Positions 1 through 11,879 of a DNA stretch of 64,000 nt are shown one piece after another. The position numbers and the translations under genes were made by a program. Every line of letters begins with the position of its first letter. Position 1 is the stretch's first letter. The notes beneath the pieces were generated by a model. It was not told the DNA's origin and searched no databases. It saw only the letters and a program-made list of their open reading frames with translations. The DNA comes from Harmothoe impar (lineage: Eukaryota; Annelida; Polychaeta; Phyllodocida; Polynoidae). The stretch covers positions 34,557,570 through 34,621,569 of the forward strand of contig OX381705.1 in the NCBI GenBank assembly GCA_947462335.1, read 5' to 3'.

Positions 1-1569
1 TATTCATAATATTGTGTTTGGTTACCTAAAAAACATGAGATATTTAAAAACTATACAATTTTTCTTTACTTTTAATCCCTAAACACTGCATACCTAAATT
101 GACAAATATGACCAATTTGAGTCATATAATATCTCCTCTGACTATCGCCCTATATAAATTATTCTAAATTAGTATCCAGTAATATCTGTCTGTCCATGAT
201 ACAATTAATGCATTCTAATTAAAAACAACAAATATGTTATAAATCGATATCAACATACAAATGTATCACAATACCTTAGAAGTCAGTATAATTTTTCCAA
301 ATGGCCACCATAATGACTACATGCTTTGCTAACATAAGCCATGACATATTTCACTGGAAAATATATGACGAGATAACAAGAGAGATGTTTACAACATATT
401 CTTAGAATTAATCATTCATAATTATTAATGTTTATAAGATTTGTGTCAGGCCAGAATAATGTAACCCGAACATATATTCAGAAAATGGCCGACCCCAGCA
501 TTTCTTTCCAACTTCTCTTGCCTGAAAGTCTTTTTTGGATTATCATAATTATGCACAACGTCACAAAATGGCACTGCTTAACTCTACTTATGTCATGAAT
601 GTAGTGCAGAAAAAAAACATGTATTAACTCCACCAATATCATTTCAGTTATATAATATCACACCAACATTACTAACACCTCAAGCATCCCATCACCTTAC
701 ACCCAGACCCTACTGAAACTGCGATATTCATAACCGTCATGTCTCCACCCACACCGTCATGTTGCCACCCACACCGCAGCGTCCATTCACAAAACGCTTC
801 CCTAAAATAGCACATGCTCTCAGGGCAATGCCCTTACCCTCTACCCCTTGCTTTATCACCCCCAGGGTAAACAGAACTGGTGGATCATCCCAAGTCAAAC
901 AGATGACCCGGGCCCTGGTGGGGAGGCTGGTCGATGGGATCAAAGCGCGACAGAGGCCGTTACACTGCCTCCTCTGCCGTTATCAAAGCACCATTGACCA
1001 ACGCCAGGCACCCACATAATCATATTCATTTGGGAAAAGGATTTTTGCCGACTACCAAATATAAAAGGAGTGGGTGGCTAACTGTTCTCTACCGCTGCTG
1101 TAGATTTGGGGTTGCTGTCTGTACTCTGTAGTGGCTACTATTGAGTCCGATTCACAGACATATCCATAACCCTTGTGTAAGGCTGGTGGCGGTGGTTTAC
1201 GATGTAATGATGTAGACGTGAGCAAAGGAGAGGACCTCCAGACACAAGTGAGCAGCTCTCCGTCAAAGAGCAGCTCAAAGAGCAGCTCGGAGAGCAGCAG
1301 CGGGGGAGCAGGCCGCGGTAAATCCTTCACGTGACCGCGCCCGGTAAACCCACCTCACCCAGTCTGCACCCACCATATGTTCCACAACTTCGTGCCAAGA
1401 CCAATAATTTACACTGCGGCTATCTAAAAACGAACTTTAAATATGTTGAAATTGGACGCGGATTTGCAAATTGGTACAGCTTTTGGAAGACGAAGTTGAG
1501 GCCATTCCCAGGCAATCAGTTTCTGTTGAATGCTAAACACGTCGCCGCGAACACGGTTGAGGCGTGGTG
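1..1569. other. gene-poor AT-rich flank
   Basis: No supported gene. The stretch is AT-rich to about 720 and more mixed afterwards. The short open frames between 737 and 1585 overlap on both strands, lack recognisable domains and look like chance frames. A purine-rich stretch of repeated AGCAGCTC-like words lies near 1250-1300. Confidence 0.6.
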
Positions 1570-1571
1570 TA

Positions 1572-2112
1572 TCAGGCGCCGTTAGTGCCAACCCCCTACG
1601 CGTAACTTTTAAGTTACGCGTAACTATCACGTATCTCGTTATATACATTTAAACAATAAGTATCGACTAGATTCTTCAAGATGAATCGGGAAATATGTTA
1701 TTTTGTTCATAGTTTATCCATTAAAAGGACCCAAAACGGCAAAAGTATTTAGATTAGGGGAAACATAAAACATTGACCACGGCCCAAGCTGGCCCCTCCA
1801 CACGGGACATGTTGTTGCATCAACAACCGAGTATTTTTCTTGAATTTGAAATTACATGTGCCCTGTCAACTATTGTTAGTTCCCCCGATCAAACACTTAG
1901 ACATTTCGTATCCTATTTGCTCATATTTGTATAGACAGAGTGATTTATTCACTTTAAATCTCTAGAAATTAAAATATCGGCCGCCGTTGCTATAATTTAG
2001 TTACGCGTAGCTACATAAGTCACGTGATCAATATGGTGGTCTCTGATTGGCGAAGTAGGGCTGCGCGTAACTTAAAAGCTACGCGTAGGGGGTTGGCACT
2101 AACGGCGCCTGA
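1572..2112. mobile_element. 541-bp MITE with ~48-bp TIRs and TA duplication
   Basis: The two ends are near-perfect inverted repeats of about 48 bp beginning TCAGGCGCCGTTAGTGCC, flanked on both sides by TA (1570-1571 and 2113-2114). No transposase frame lies inside, so this is a non-autonomous element. A TA duplication is typical of Tc1/mariner-type transposases, which is an inference here. Within the TIR there is a second short inverted repeat of the ACGCGTAAC type. The interior near 2020-2055 carries CACGTGATCA beside a CCAAT-box word (TGATTGG), the same word pair seen in the ends of the large element at 9804-19348. Confidence 0.8.
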
Positions 2113-2539
2113 TAGTGGTGGAGAGTTTAAAATCAAAATCGAATTAAAGTTGGATGGAGCAGAACTTCCCTAGTCACCCTTACAATACGAGGCACTTTGC
2201 AGTTGATGAATGCCAAGAAGACGTCCGTCATTTAGAGGCAAGTTTTCTGACTGATATTTGCAGATATTGAGTGGTGCCGTTAAGGCTGTGGGCTGACAGA
2301 TGTTATTATTGAAGGGCACACTCCAACTCGGCAGTATTGCAGCACCCACCCTTCCCAACCTGCTGCACCCACCCATTTGCTGCACTCATCACCCACATAA
2401 TGCACCCACCCCCCATATCACACACACCTGCTCAACCAAATGCTGCACCTTACCGCCTGCTGCAGACACCCTCCATGCTGCAACCAGTATCCCCCTTATA
2501 CCGCAGCCTTAGCCGCACCAACCTGCTCAACTAACCTGT

Positions 2540-3650
2540 TACACCACATGCTGCACCACATGCTGTACCACATGCTGCACCACATGCTGTACCACATGCT
2601 GCACCACATGCTGCACCCACATGCTGTACCACATGCTGCACCACATGCTGCACCCACATGCTGTACCACATGCTGTACCACATGCTGCACCACATGCTGC
2701 ACCACATGCTGTACCACATGCTGCACCCTCATGCTGCACCACATGCTGCACCACATGCTGCACCACATGCTGCACCCACATGCTGCATTCACATGCTGCA
2801 CCCACATGCTGCACCACATGCTGCACCACATGCTGTACCACATGCTGTACCACATGCTGTACCATATGCTGCACCACATGCTGCACCACATGCTGCACCA
2901 CATGCTGCACCACATGCTGCACCCACATGCTGCACCCACATGCTGCACCACATGCTGCACCACATGCTGCACCACATGCTGCACCCTCATGCTGCACCAC
3001 ATGCTGCACCACATGCTGTACCACATGCTGCACCACATGCTGTACCACATGCTGCATTCACATGCTGCACCCACATGCTGCACCACATGCTGCACCACAT
3101 GCTGTACCACATGCTGTACCACATGCTGTACCATATGCTGCACCACATGCTGCACCACATGCTGCACCACATGCTGCACCACATGCTGCATCCACATGCT
3201 GCACCCACATGCTGCACCCACATGCTGCACCCACATGCTGCACCACATGCTGCACCACATGCTATACCACATGCTGTGCCATATGCTGCACCATATGCTG
3301 TACCACATGCTGCACCACATGCTGCACCCACATGCTGCACCCACATGCTGTACCACATGCTGCATCACATGCTGTACTACATACTGTAGTAGGACTACAT
3401 GCTGCACCCACATGCTGCACCCACATGCTGCACCCACATGCTGTACCACATGCTGCACCACATGCTGTACCACATGCTGCATTCACATGCTGCACCCACA
3501 TGCTGTACCACATGCTGTACCACATGCTGCACCCACATACTGTACCACATGCTGTACCACATGCTGTACTACATACTGTAGTAGGACTACATGCTGCACC
3601 ACATGCTGCACCCACGAGCTGAATTCACATACTGTACCACATGATGCAAC
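2540..3650. repeat. 12/13-bp minisatellite (CACCACATGCTG type)
   Basis: About 90 tandem copies of a 12-bp unit, CACCACATGCTG or TACCACATGCTG, mixed with 13-bp variants such as CACCCACATGCTG and CATTCACATGCTG. Longer frames on both strands (up to about 400 codons) are repeat by-products. A higher-order pattern is visible: the CATTCACATG variant and its neighbours recur 269 bp apart (2787 and 3056), and a block around GTAGTAGGACTACATG recurs 192 bp apart (near 3371 and 3563). Confidence 0.95.
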
Positions 3651-3659
3651 CTGTTAGTC

Positions 3660-5020
3660 ACCCTTCTGCACCCACGTGCACCTTTTGCACGAAAAGGTGA
3701 AGAAGTTAATTTATGGTATATCCTTATTGCTTACCCCGTCTTTGTCCCATCTTTCGATTTATACGATATTGCTGTCTGTGCCTTTGTTCTATAGTGTATA
3801 GTGTTAGTGTCCTTCTAGTGTCTTCCCTTATCAACAAACGAAATTCGATTTTCCCTCACTGTTGGATATCGCGGCTGCCGACGGATTAAACATGCTGTGT
3901 TCTAATCACACGTTCTACAGAGCTCTATGTTTGATTGTTCGTGCTCTAGCTACACGTTTTACAAGGCTTCATCTATGTTTCTTCGAATATACCCATGTCT
4001 CTGTCTGACACTGACAGATATCTAGGGGGCGTGAGGGATTGATTCCTGTGCGGATTGCTTCTTTGTCTTTGTCTGAAACATGGAGTGTTAATGTATGTCT
4101 ATGTGTGTAGCGGCAAACATCTGCTGGCATTCTAATTCTCTGATTGGTGCTCTCAAGGCTGTTTAGTTCCTAAATGAACTGAGGCATTAAGATTGACAGA
4201 GTTTGCTTTTGTCTCAAGAGACTCTAGCTAATCCGCATATGCCATATAGTAGAGTGTCTCACAGGAAACTACTTGGGATCAAAAGCTCATTCCAAGACTT
4301 CTTCTTCAATATTATGTAAAATAAAGACACAAAGCTGTCCCAATCGTGTGTGGTGATTTGCATTAATATGCCCACTTGGGAGCATGCCTAGATAATATTA
4401 GAACACAAACAAATGGGACCATTTAGGGTAATGGACTGGTAAGGGTGTACGCCCTGCCCACTGGTGAGTGCCTACTTAGATGGGGCTGGAAGCCAGAGGT
4501 AAACATTAAGCGGCCTTTATTTATTGTGGCCATCACGAACGGTTCATATTCATAAGCTGGATACACAAAGACTGTCTCCGCACATCGTCCCAGCCTGGTC
4601 ACATTGCTAAATTACCACCAATGCAAACCTAGGGCTTTTGAAGCACTGCCGACTTCATCATAAACATCAGCTCATGGTATTTATTGAACACTCAGAACAG
4701 ACTGCCTCCACTCAATCAGGGTGACGATAAATGAGGATAGGGTGACAATAACCCCTGGACATTGGACCGTAGTCTGGCCTTGGGCTCATACTACCCCCTC
4801 CCCTTCCCCACCACAAGGACGGCTGATGGGGAGGGGGTAGGGACAGAAGTTACATAAACGATGTCAATTTGCAACAAAAACGCCACAAAGCACTATTTAC
4901 TAATACTTATATATCCTACCCTTCTATTGTCCCATTTAAGTGCACGATTTGATCACATCGTACTTAAGGGGTAGCGGGTATTGGGTTATGGGTGTTGTGT
5001 CCATGGCGTGATGCTCGTTA
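3660..5020. other. no gene seen
   Basis: I see no supported gene or RNA. The only notable structure is a C-rich/G-rich inverted repeat at about 4790-4839 (CTACCCCCTCCCC and its complement around a 24-nt loop). Confidence 0.6.
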
Positions 5021-5035
5021 GTCTAACGATCTGAC

Positions 5036-5795
5036 AAAGACGACAGCTTCCTTCGGGAAAAGGACGATTCGACAGATTGCTGGTTCGACCCTGGACGATT
5101 CAACAGGACTATTAGACAGAATTTCCAAGACTGTTCGCCAGATTTTTGAGACCATTCGACAGATTTCTTTTTTTCAGCAGGACAATTCGACAGAAGACGT
5201 TTTTCAAGTTGTATTCCTATGTATAAATATATATGCATGTTATTTTTTACCCTTTTCATTCATATATATAGCATAGCCAACTGTGACCGCTAATAGCTTG
5301 TTTTGGATGCATCCCATGGGCATATTCTCCCATTTTTTTTAATGACATAAACAGAAAGGAAAAGGTTAGTTAGGGGGGCACAACCTTCAAGGAATAAAAA
5401 TGAAATAAAGGGGGGTTCGGGCGCCATATCAACAGAAACATTACACTTTCACTTAACCTCTACAAGCAGCTCTGACATTACTCGTTCTAATGAGACTAAT
5501 TTTCCCAATAGTATTCTAAAATATATTCTAGAAAAGGATTAAAGGCAAATAAATGCTCATTCTCTCATTCTATGTATCCTTCTTGAATCAGGGCTTCAGA
5601 ATCTGCAAGAATTGGGTGAATATTTCAACTAGAACCAAAGTTAATAGCCAAACAACCAATCTGTCGAATAGTCCTGTCGAAAAATAAAATATGGCGAACA
5701 ATCCGGTCGAATAGTCCCGAAAATTTAGAAATTCTGTCGAACCGCCGATCTGTCGGACCGCCAATCTGTCGAACAGTCTGCCAGCCCTTCCTTCT
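5036..5795. mobile_element. inverted pair of ATTCGACAGA-type short-repeat arrays
   Basis: At 5036-5200 the word ATTCGACAGA and close variants recur about every 20 bp. At 5650-5795 the reverse complement (TCTGTCGAAT) recurs in the same loose way. The two arms face each other across about 450 bp of unrelated sequence, so the unit is an imperfect long inverted repeat made of degenerate direct repeats. No target duplication could be fixed. It may be an old non-autonomous DNA element with subterminal repeats or a foldback element. Confidence 0.5.
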
Positions 5796-5859
5796 GCTCT
5801 CACAGATGGATCCATTATAAGAAGTGCTGAGCTTCCATGTGCATATCTATAGTCCATAA

Positions 5860-7667
5860 TTAGTATGCCTTTTAGTTCCGCTCAATCACCCTCCTCCCCC
5901 TGTTTCTTAACCCTGAAGGCGAGCTAATGTCCTCGTGTAGTTCGCTAAATAAAGGCTATGGAAAAATGTGCTCAAATATGGATCTCAATTGAAGTATGAT
6001 TGATCTGATTGCAATTTACTTTGAGGCTTCCCTCTTGAAAAATGGCACAGGGGCATTGTTTTAAAGCTGTTTGGAAGTAAAGAGATAATATTCCGACACA
6101 TAGAAACATGCTCATGCACGTGAAAACATGATACTGATGCATACCAATGATCTCCTTCTTCGACATTAACTGAAACTGGCTCCACAGATTATCTCATATT
6201 TCTGAAATTAAATCGAACAGATATCTGCAATTACCGTTGTGATCCTTTTATAGTATTTTGTTTAGCTAATTCATACTGTAAGAACATTAGTGAGCTCATG
6301 CTTTTATATGCATGCTCTTTCACGACATGCGACCGGAAGCTGCTGCAATAGTTGCCTATTGGAAACACCTTCACAACATGCACTCCAACGTGTACACTTA
6401 AGTTATTCTTTTATTTAAATGCTTTGAAGCAGTCTTGAGGCCAATGTGCAAAGGTGTAGATGCAGATCGGCCTGCCGGTACATAGACGTAATGGGGATGG
6501 GTGTAGCCGCCTCATACCAGCCTGCTGACTGTGTCTGTATTGATAGCACGTGGTGATCAATGATGGTTGTGATTGAGGAAGACGTCTCCGTCTTTCAAGT
6601 TCTTGACCGGACCTTTGCTGTATAGTCAACGAGACCTAGGATGACTGCCAAAAGGGGCAAAAACCATCCTTGAATAATTGATTTCAATTCCATGACTTTG
6701 TTGGAGTTAATCGCGGGATAAACTTAATTCCCTTTGTAGTGGGGGCCCTGGAGGAGGTCCCTTGATGGCGGTAACCCAATAATAACCTAATGGAGAAGTG
6801 TTCAGAGTGGATGAGGCTCTATCCTGACTATATACACGTATATGTACAGGTGCACTGGGACGCTTTACGGTTTAAACGCAATAACTCACACGTTCTCGGA
6901 GAGAATCACGCGAGGCGGCAACAACAAAGAGTACCTCCTGTCAGATTGCAGTCTTGTGGCGGTCTATTGTTTCAGCTAATTAGCCATGATAGATACCCGA
7001 TGGGAAATCAAACAAAAAGCCGGTAAATTGCCCCCTGATGCGGTCCCGGGAGGGCTCTTACGGACACCTACCTCCACCTGCCAATAGGAGCTGGGGGCGT
7101 TAATCCTACACTGGAGCCCCCCCCCCTCCTCCTCCCCTTAATTCTCTTAATTTGTTTTATTCTAATTACAATATGGGCTCATCGAGCAGGCAGTCTATGA
7201 AAAAGCAAAGTGGCGGTAAAAAGTGGTAGCAGGCACTTCTCTGGGTGCGGCGTGCCTGGGTTACTCTTTTGTGGATTCTTTGACATGATGTGCTGACCTA
7301 GACAAACTTACAAGCTGGATTATCAGTTATTTATATTACAAAGTTACCTATTGCAAATACTTTCTAATAGATTTGAAATGTTATGTTATAAATGTATTTA
7401 TTGCTGTCATACGGACTCTTATATGAGGATTGAATATATGCTATAAAATCGCACACCCTGCTTGATTACTGATAAGTAGACATTGCTTTCCTCGTGGCGT
7501 AAACATGACTCTCATCTGTCACCAACCCAATTTAGGAAATAAACGGATGAATCAGAAATGGTTCCTTCATCTGCATCCGTCAGATTGACTGACATCGGGT
7601 GGTCAAAATATCAATACAGATATATGTACGGCCCCGAAATAGCACCGCAACTGATGGAGATTATAGG
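5860..7667. other. no gene seen
   Basis: Open frames here (for example 6790-7026 +, 6411-6629 -) are short, overlap on both strands and show no domain. A C-tract lies at about 7118-7135. Nothing else is supported. Confidence 0.6.
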
Positions 7668-7669
7668 TA

Positions 7670-7788
7670 CACACACAGAAAAGTGAGAGTCATTGTCGCT
7701 AAAACTACCCTCACCTGAGGGTCAGGCACTGCCTGATTCTCCGGTGAGGGTAGTTTTAGCGACAATGACTCTCACTTTTCTGAGGGTG
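7670..7788. mobile_element. 119-bp foldback element, hairpin family 1, copy 1
   Basis: An almost complete palindrome. The left arm begins CACACACAGAAAAGTGAGAG and the right arm ends with its complement, closing on a short centre near 7726. TA flanks both ends (7668-7669 and 7789-7790). Copies 2 (44751-44868) and 3 (48492-48610) have the same length and matching arms, so this is a mobile family. Confidence 0.85.
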
Positions 7789-7872
7789 TAGCCTTATGAG
7801 CACATCTGACTCCCCAGATCCGAACCAACCATCAAATATAAGGTCTACATGATCCATGTCTATGTATGTCTA

Positions 7873-7997
7873 CACTGTTAGAAGTAAATGCAGTTGAGCA
7901 GTAGAATGTGCTGTATTTTACACTGTACTACAGTATTATATATACATGTATACCGGTAGTGTACATAGGCAGTAGAATATACTGTTGGTTCACAGTA
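7873..7997. mobile_element. degenerate CACTGT-terminal element
   Basis: It begins with CACTGTTAGAAGTAA after a TA, as the right end of the element at 34303-35971 does in inverse orientation. Inside are palindromic words of the GCAGTAGAATNTACTG type seen in other members of this group. The right end (CACAGTA) is diverged, so the boundary is approximate. Confidence 0.4.
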
Positions 7998-7999
7998 TA

Positions 8000-9430
8000 A
8001 AAGGACGTATTTGTTTCACTAGCCATGTCTATATGGACGGTGAATAATTCACCTATCATTTGCTGCAATACTTCCTATTTATGTGTCAGAACAGTATTTT
8101 CTCAAACATGTTGAGGTCGATAACATGCTTATAGTTATTTTTAACAGCGTAATATTTATCTGTAGTGCTTATTTGTATCTATTATTATTAATAACTGTGT
8201 AAATCCAGAAAAGCCAAGCGAATCCTGTAGTAATCAAAGTGCAAATTTATCGAATATCATGTGAATGAATAAATTTGTTTAAACCAAAAAAAAAATAGTG
8301 CTTTTATTTCCAGGTGCTTATATCTAGAAAATGTTACAACAGCTAATCCTGGAGTGTTTAGACCAAATATTATGTTAAGCTTTGCACACGTAAAGCAATA
8401 TATTAGGTCTGCTATTGGCGCGAGGAATAGCATTAGCCGCATGATGTGTACATATTTCCGCTATACTCATCAAATAGAGTCCATATCCCAAGCATCCAGA
8501 CATCGCACACACCATCCGCCAATGCTACCGGTGTGGCACTGTGGAAGGGGTGGCTTTTGATATACATGTTCTGGATTCACTGGTGCCACTGGAATTCTAG
8601 TGTCACGAGGGTCAAAGTGCAAGGTATGTATTAATTGATAATCTGGTCTGAAATGTGTCATGGTGAATGGGGTACGAGTTTGAATCAAAGGCTTACATAA
8701 CTCTATTATAATGCACTCTCCACTAATGTAATAACGCCATGGTCATGAGCTGTATGATCTAGGATCTACCCCCCTCCCCCGACCCCACCCCTACTTGTTC
8801 TGTTATTGGACAACCTGTCGTGATACACAGAAGGGAATACTTGCAGCATAAACACATAGTTCACAGTACCTTGCAATGTGTACACATCCTGCTGTTAGCA
8901 TACCACGCCCCCACCACACACCAACACCGATCCCCCACCCCAACCCACATAAGCCGACCCAGGCAAGCCCTTAGGATCGCTTCTAGATCTAATCGAGTGT
9001 TAAATCCCACTCTTATCATTGAGCAGACCATAGCCTCCTTGAACTTTCACCTTTTCTCTTTGAGGGCAGCGCTGCGTTGACACATAGCATGGATTGGTCT
9101 CTGAGGCGAACTCTCTCTAGTAGAATGATTACAGCTGGATATCGGGATTACACGTATTATCCAAATCAACCGTAAATAATGCCTCTCAGAAATAGCTGTG
9201 TCTGCCATTTACACACACGCTACTATCATTATGTATATCAAATTGACAGTTTCAGCACGCAGAGCTCCCCATGGAGCAATCCAGAGCGCATGCCATCGAA
9301 ATACTATACACTGATAATATTTAAGCTCCAGAGCCTAGTTAGTAGTGGCTAACAAATCAGTCAATAGTACCCAACTAGTAAGACATTTTTTGGCTCCCTA
9401 TACAACCAATTTAGGTTAGTTAATACTGTC
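8000..9430. other. no gene seen
   Basis: Mostly AT-rich, with a C-rich patch near 8905-8945. Open frames at 8354-8560 (+), 8470-8688 (-) and 8820-9080 (+) have no recognisable domain and overlap each other. Confidence 0.55.
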
Positions 9431-9434
9431 AGGG

Positions 9435-9605
9435 TGGTCAGTACTGACCAATTCACATTCGTCTTCTCCATTTCAATGAGTATTACGCTATTAAAATCAT
9501 TTTGAGTAAGGCATTAGGCCTCGTCATATGCTGTTTTACCTAAGTCATTTTTGATTAGCCCTTCGTCATGGCTGACCAATGTCCCTATGGCTAACATAGG
9601 ATAGC
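9435..9605 (+). repeat. dispersed repeat, copy 1 (copy 2 at 47797-47955)
   Basis: About 165 bp is shared in the same orientation with 47797-47955, including the words GTCAGTACTGACCAA, TTCTCCATTTCAATGAG and TGAGTAAGGCATTA. No open frame or terminal inverted repeat was identified. It may be a fragment of a larger interspersed element. Confidence 0.6.
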
Positions 9606-9803
9606 CACTAAATATTAAGGGCTGGAGCATTTAGATTTTCTGTGTAGAGCTACCACAGTTGAAGCTGCATGTATATATACAAAGCTCAAGGCTCAAAGTA
9701 GCTACAGCTTTTTCTTCATTAGTCCTAATACTTTGTACGCGTCAGCCATATGCCTGGCCCCAGGTGCTTTTGCTATGAAATGCAACAAACGCCGCTGGAT
9801 GGT

Positions 9804-10200
9804 AGTAGTATAGTATGTATCGGAACGGGACTATAGTTAACTACTGTTTATTACTCAATCGACATGCAGCCAATCAGAGGCCTCCATTTGGTCACGTGAC
9901 CCCCTCATTTGCATAATTACGTAATAGGCCACGCCCCCTTGATCACCAGCCAATCAGAGGCTTCCATTTGGTCACGTGACCCCCTCATTTGCATAATAGG
10001 CCACGCCCCCTTGATCACGTGACCCTTTCATTTGCATAATAAGCCACGCCCTCTTGATCACCAGCCAATCAGAGGTCGCCATTTGGTCACGCGACCCCCT
10101 CATTTGCATAATAGACCGCGCCCCCTTGATCACGTGACCCCTTCATTGACATGATAGACCACAACAACATCACGTGACTATCTTTGTTTGTAAACAACAC
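9804..10200 (+). promoter_or_regulatory. left terminal array of CCAAT / CACGTG / octamer / GC-box words
   Basis: Within about 350 bp the following words recur in fixed order three to four times: CCAATCAGAGG, CCATTTGGTCACGTGACC, CATTTGCATAAT, GGCCACGCCCCC and TTGATCAC. The first is a CCAAT box, the second holds a CACGTG E-box, the third holds the octamer ATTTGCAT and the fourth resembles a GC/KLF box. One TTACGTAA word is also present. Just inside, 10160-10300 has three 35-bp repeats of CACCACGTGGCTCTCTTTG joined to TTTGTAAACAA, a forkhead-like word. Factor binding is inferred from known motifs. The array lies downstream (3') of the Ala-rich ORF. Confidence 0.75.
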
Positions 10201-10315
10201 CACGTGGCTCTCTTTGTTTGTAAACAACACCACGTGGCTCTCTTGTTTGTAAATAAGACCTACTAAGTTTAGGCATAGGTAACAGCAGTGTTTGTAAATA
10301 ACGCCTACTATGTTT

Positions 10316-11626
10316 TCAGTCATAGGTGTCTAGAGCAGCAGCAGCAGCAGCATCTTCAGCAGCAGCAGCAGCAGCAGCCGCGTCATAAGTGTCTAGAGCA
10401 GTAGCCACGTCATAGATGACTAGTGCAGCAGCAGCAGCAGCATCTTCAGCAGCAGCAGCAGCAGCAGCATCATAGGTGTCTAGAGCAGTAGTAGCAGGAG
10501 TGTCATAGGTGTCTAGAGCAGTGGCAGCAGCAGCAGCAGCAGCATCATAGGTGTCTAGAGCAGGAGTAGCAGGAGCGTCATAGGTGTCTAGAGCAGTGGC
10601 AGCAGCAGCAGCAGCAGCATCATAGGTGTCTAGAGCAGGAGTAGCAGGAGCGTCATAGGTGTCTAGAGCAGTGGCAGCAGCAGTAGCAGCAGCGGCAGCA
10701 GCAGTAGCAGCAGCAGCATCAACAGTATCTTCAGCAAAAGCAGCAGCAGCCGCGTCATAGGTGTCTAGAGCAGCGGCAGCAGCATCTTCAGCAGCAGCAG
10801 TAGCAGCAGCGGCAGCAGTATCTTCAGCAGCAGCAGCGTCATAGGTGTCTAGAGCAGCAGCGTCATAGGTGTCTAGAGCATCAGCCGCAGCAGCAGCAGC
10901 ATCTTCAGCAGCAGCAGCAGCGGCAGCAGCAGCCTCATCAGCAGCAGTAGCAGCAGCAGCAGCAACATCTTGAGCATCAACAGCATCTTCAGCAAAAGCA
11001 AAAGCCCGTAACTTAGCATCATGGGCATCAGTCATAGCCGTAACAGCGACACTGCGACTAGCATAAGCAAAACAGGCTATTTTTTTAGCAGCTGTACAAG
11101 CATTAATAGCATTAGCCCTAGCAGCAGCCGCAACAGCGACACTTTTAGCAGACGTTGCAGCATCAGTAGCAGCAGCATCGGTAGCAAGAGCGGAAACAGT
11201 AGCAAAAAGATTAGCAGCACGAGCAGCAGCGGCGAGAGTAACAGCAACGTTGTTAGCAGCATTGGCAACTTCGTATGCTGCATGTGTAGCACGAACAGCG
11301 ATACGAGCTTCACGTTTTGCACGAGCAGCAGCATTAGCTGCAGAAGTAGCCCTCACACTTTCCAGCCACCCGTACGAATCTTGATAAAAACCAACTTCCA
11401 CCTTACGAGCTTCACGTTTTGCACGAGCAGCAGCATTAGCTGCAGAAGTAGCCCTCACACTTTCCAGCCACCCGTACGAATCTTGATAAAAACCAACCTC
11501 CACCTTGCTACTTGTTGACTCATCAGTAAACATGGACGTCTCCTCATGTGGTGTTGTCGCGGCTCTGTAGTAGTGTTGGGATTGCTCACATTCGGTAGAA
11601 CGTAGAGTGATTCCTGATGACGCCAT
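10316..11626 (-). CDS. Ala-rich repetitive protein (hypothetical)
   Basis: I do not recognise this protein. The frame runs 436 codons from an ATG at 11626 in a good context (GCATGG on the - strand) to TGA at 10316-10318. Residues about 1-40 are ordinary and polar. A 34-residue segment starting KVEVGFYQDSYGWLES is then present twice in tandem, from an exact-length 102-bp DNA duplication (11304/11406). The rest is strongly Ala-rich (poly-Ala with Glu-Asp and Ala-Leu-Asp-Thr-Tyr-Asp punctuation, the latter repeated about a dozen times). This predicts long helices and low-complexity behaviour. No signal peptide or membrane segment is evident. GCT dominates because the DNA is largely CAG/CTG triplet repeat, so the C-terminal part could be microsatellite expansion in an open frame. 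The non-repetitive N-terminus argues for real coding. No TATA was found upstream. Confidence 0.5.
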   Translation of the reverse strand: MASSGITLRSTECEQSQHYYRAATTPHEETSMFTDESTSSKVEVGFYQDSYGWLESVRATSAANAAARAKREARKVEVGFYQDSYGWLESVRATSAANAAARAKREARIAVRATHAAYEVANAANNVAVTLAAAARAANLFATVSALATDAAATDAATSAKSVAVAAAARANAINACTAAKKIACFAYASRSVAVTAMTDAHDAKLRAFAFAEDAVDAQDVAAAAATAADEAAAAAAAAAEDAAAAAADALDTYDAAALDTYDAAAAEDTAAAAATAAAEDAAAAALDTYDAAAAAFAEDTVDAAAATAAAAAATAAATALDTYDAPATPALDTYDAAAAAAATALDTYDAPATPALDTYDAAAAAAATALDTYDTPATTALDTYDAAAAAAAEDAAAAAALVIYDVATALDTYDAAAAAAAAEDAAAAAALDTYD

Positions 11627-11879
11627 GCTGAAGGTGGTTGAAGAAGTGTGTGGGACTCATGTTTCACTCTCGCTTATGTACTAGGCTCCGAGATAAGCTT
11701 CTTAACTCAGGAGGAAAACTCTCACTAGGAAGGCGACCGGCTGTCTACCTGTGTAGGCGCGGGTTCGTTACATCTTTTAATCCTGTTCGACCCTCCGAGG
11801 AAATACATGAAAAAAACAAAAGACTCGAATCCGCAGACAGTAGGAAGCTATAAGGAGCTTAACTCGTGTTTGATTTAAG

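Noticed and set aside
2440..3657. 405-codon and 328-codon frames of Cys/His/Met-rich repeats
   Set aside because: They are by-products of the 12/13-bp minisatellite and occur on both strands in several frames.
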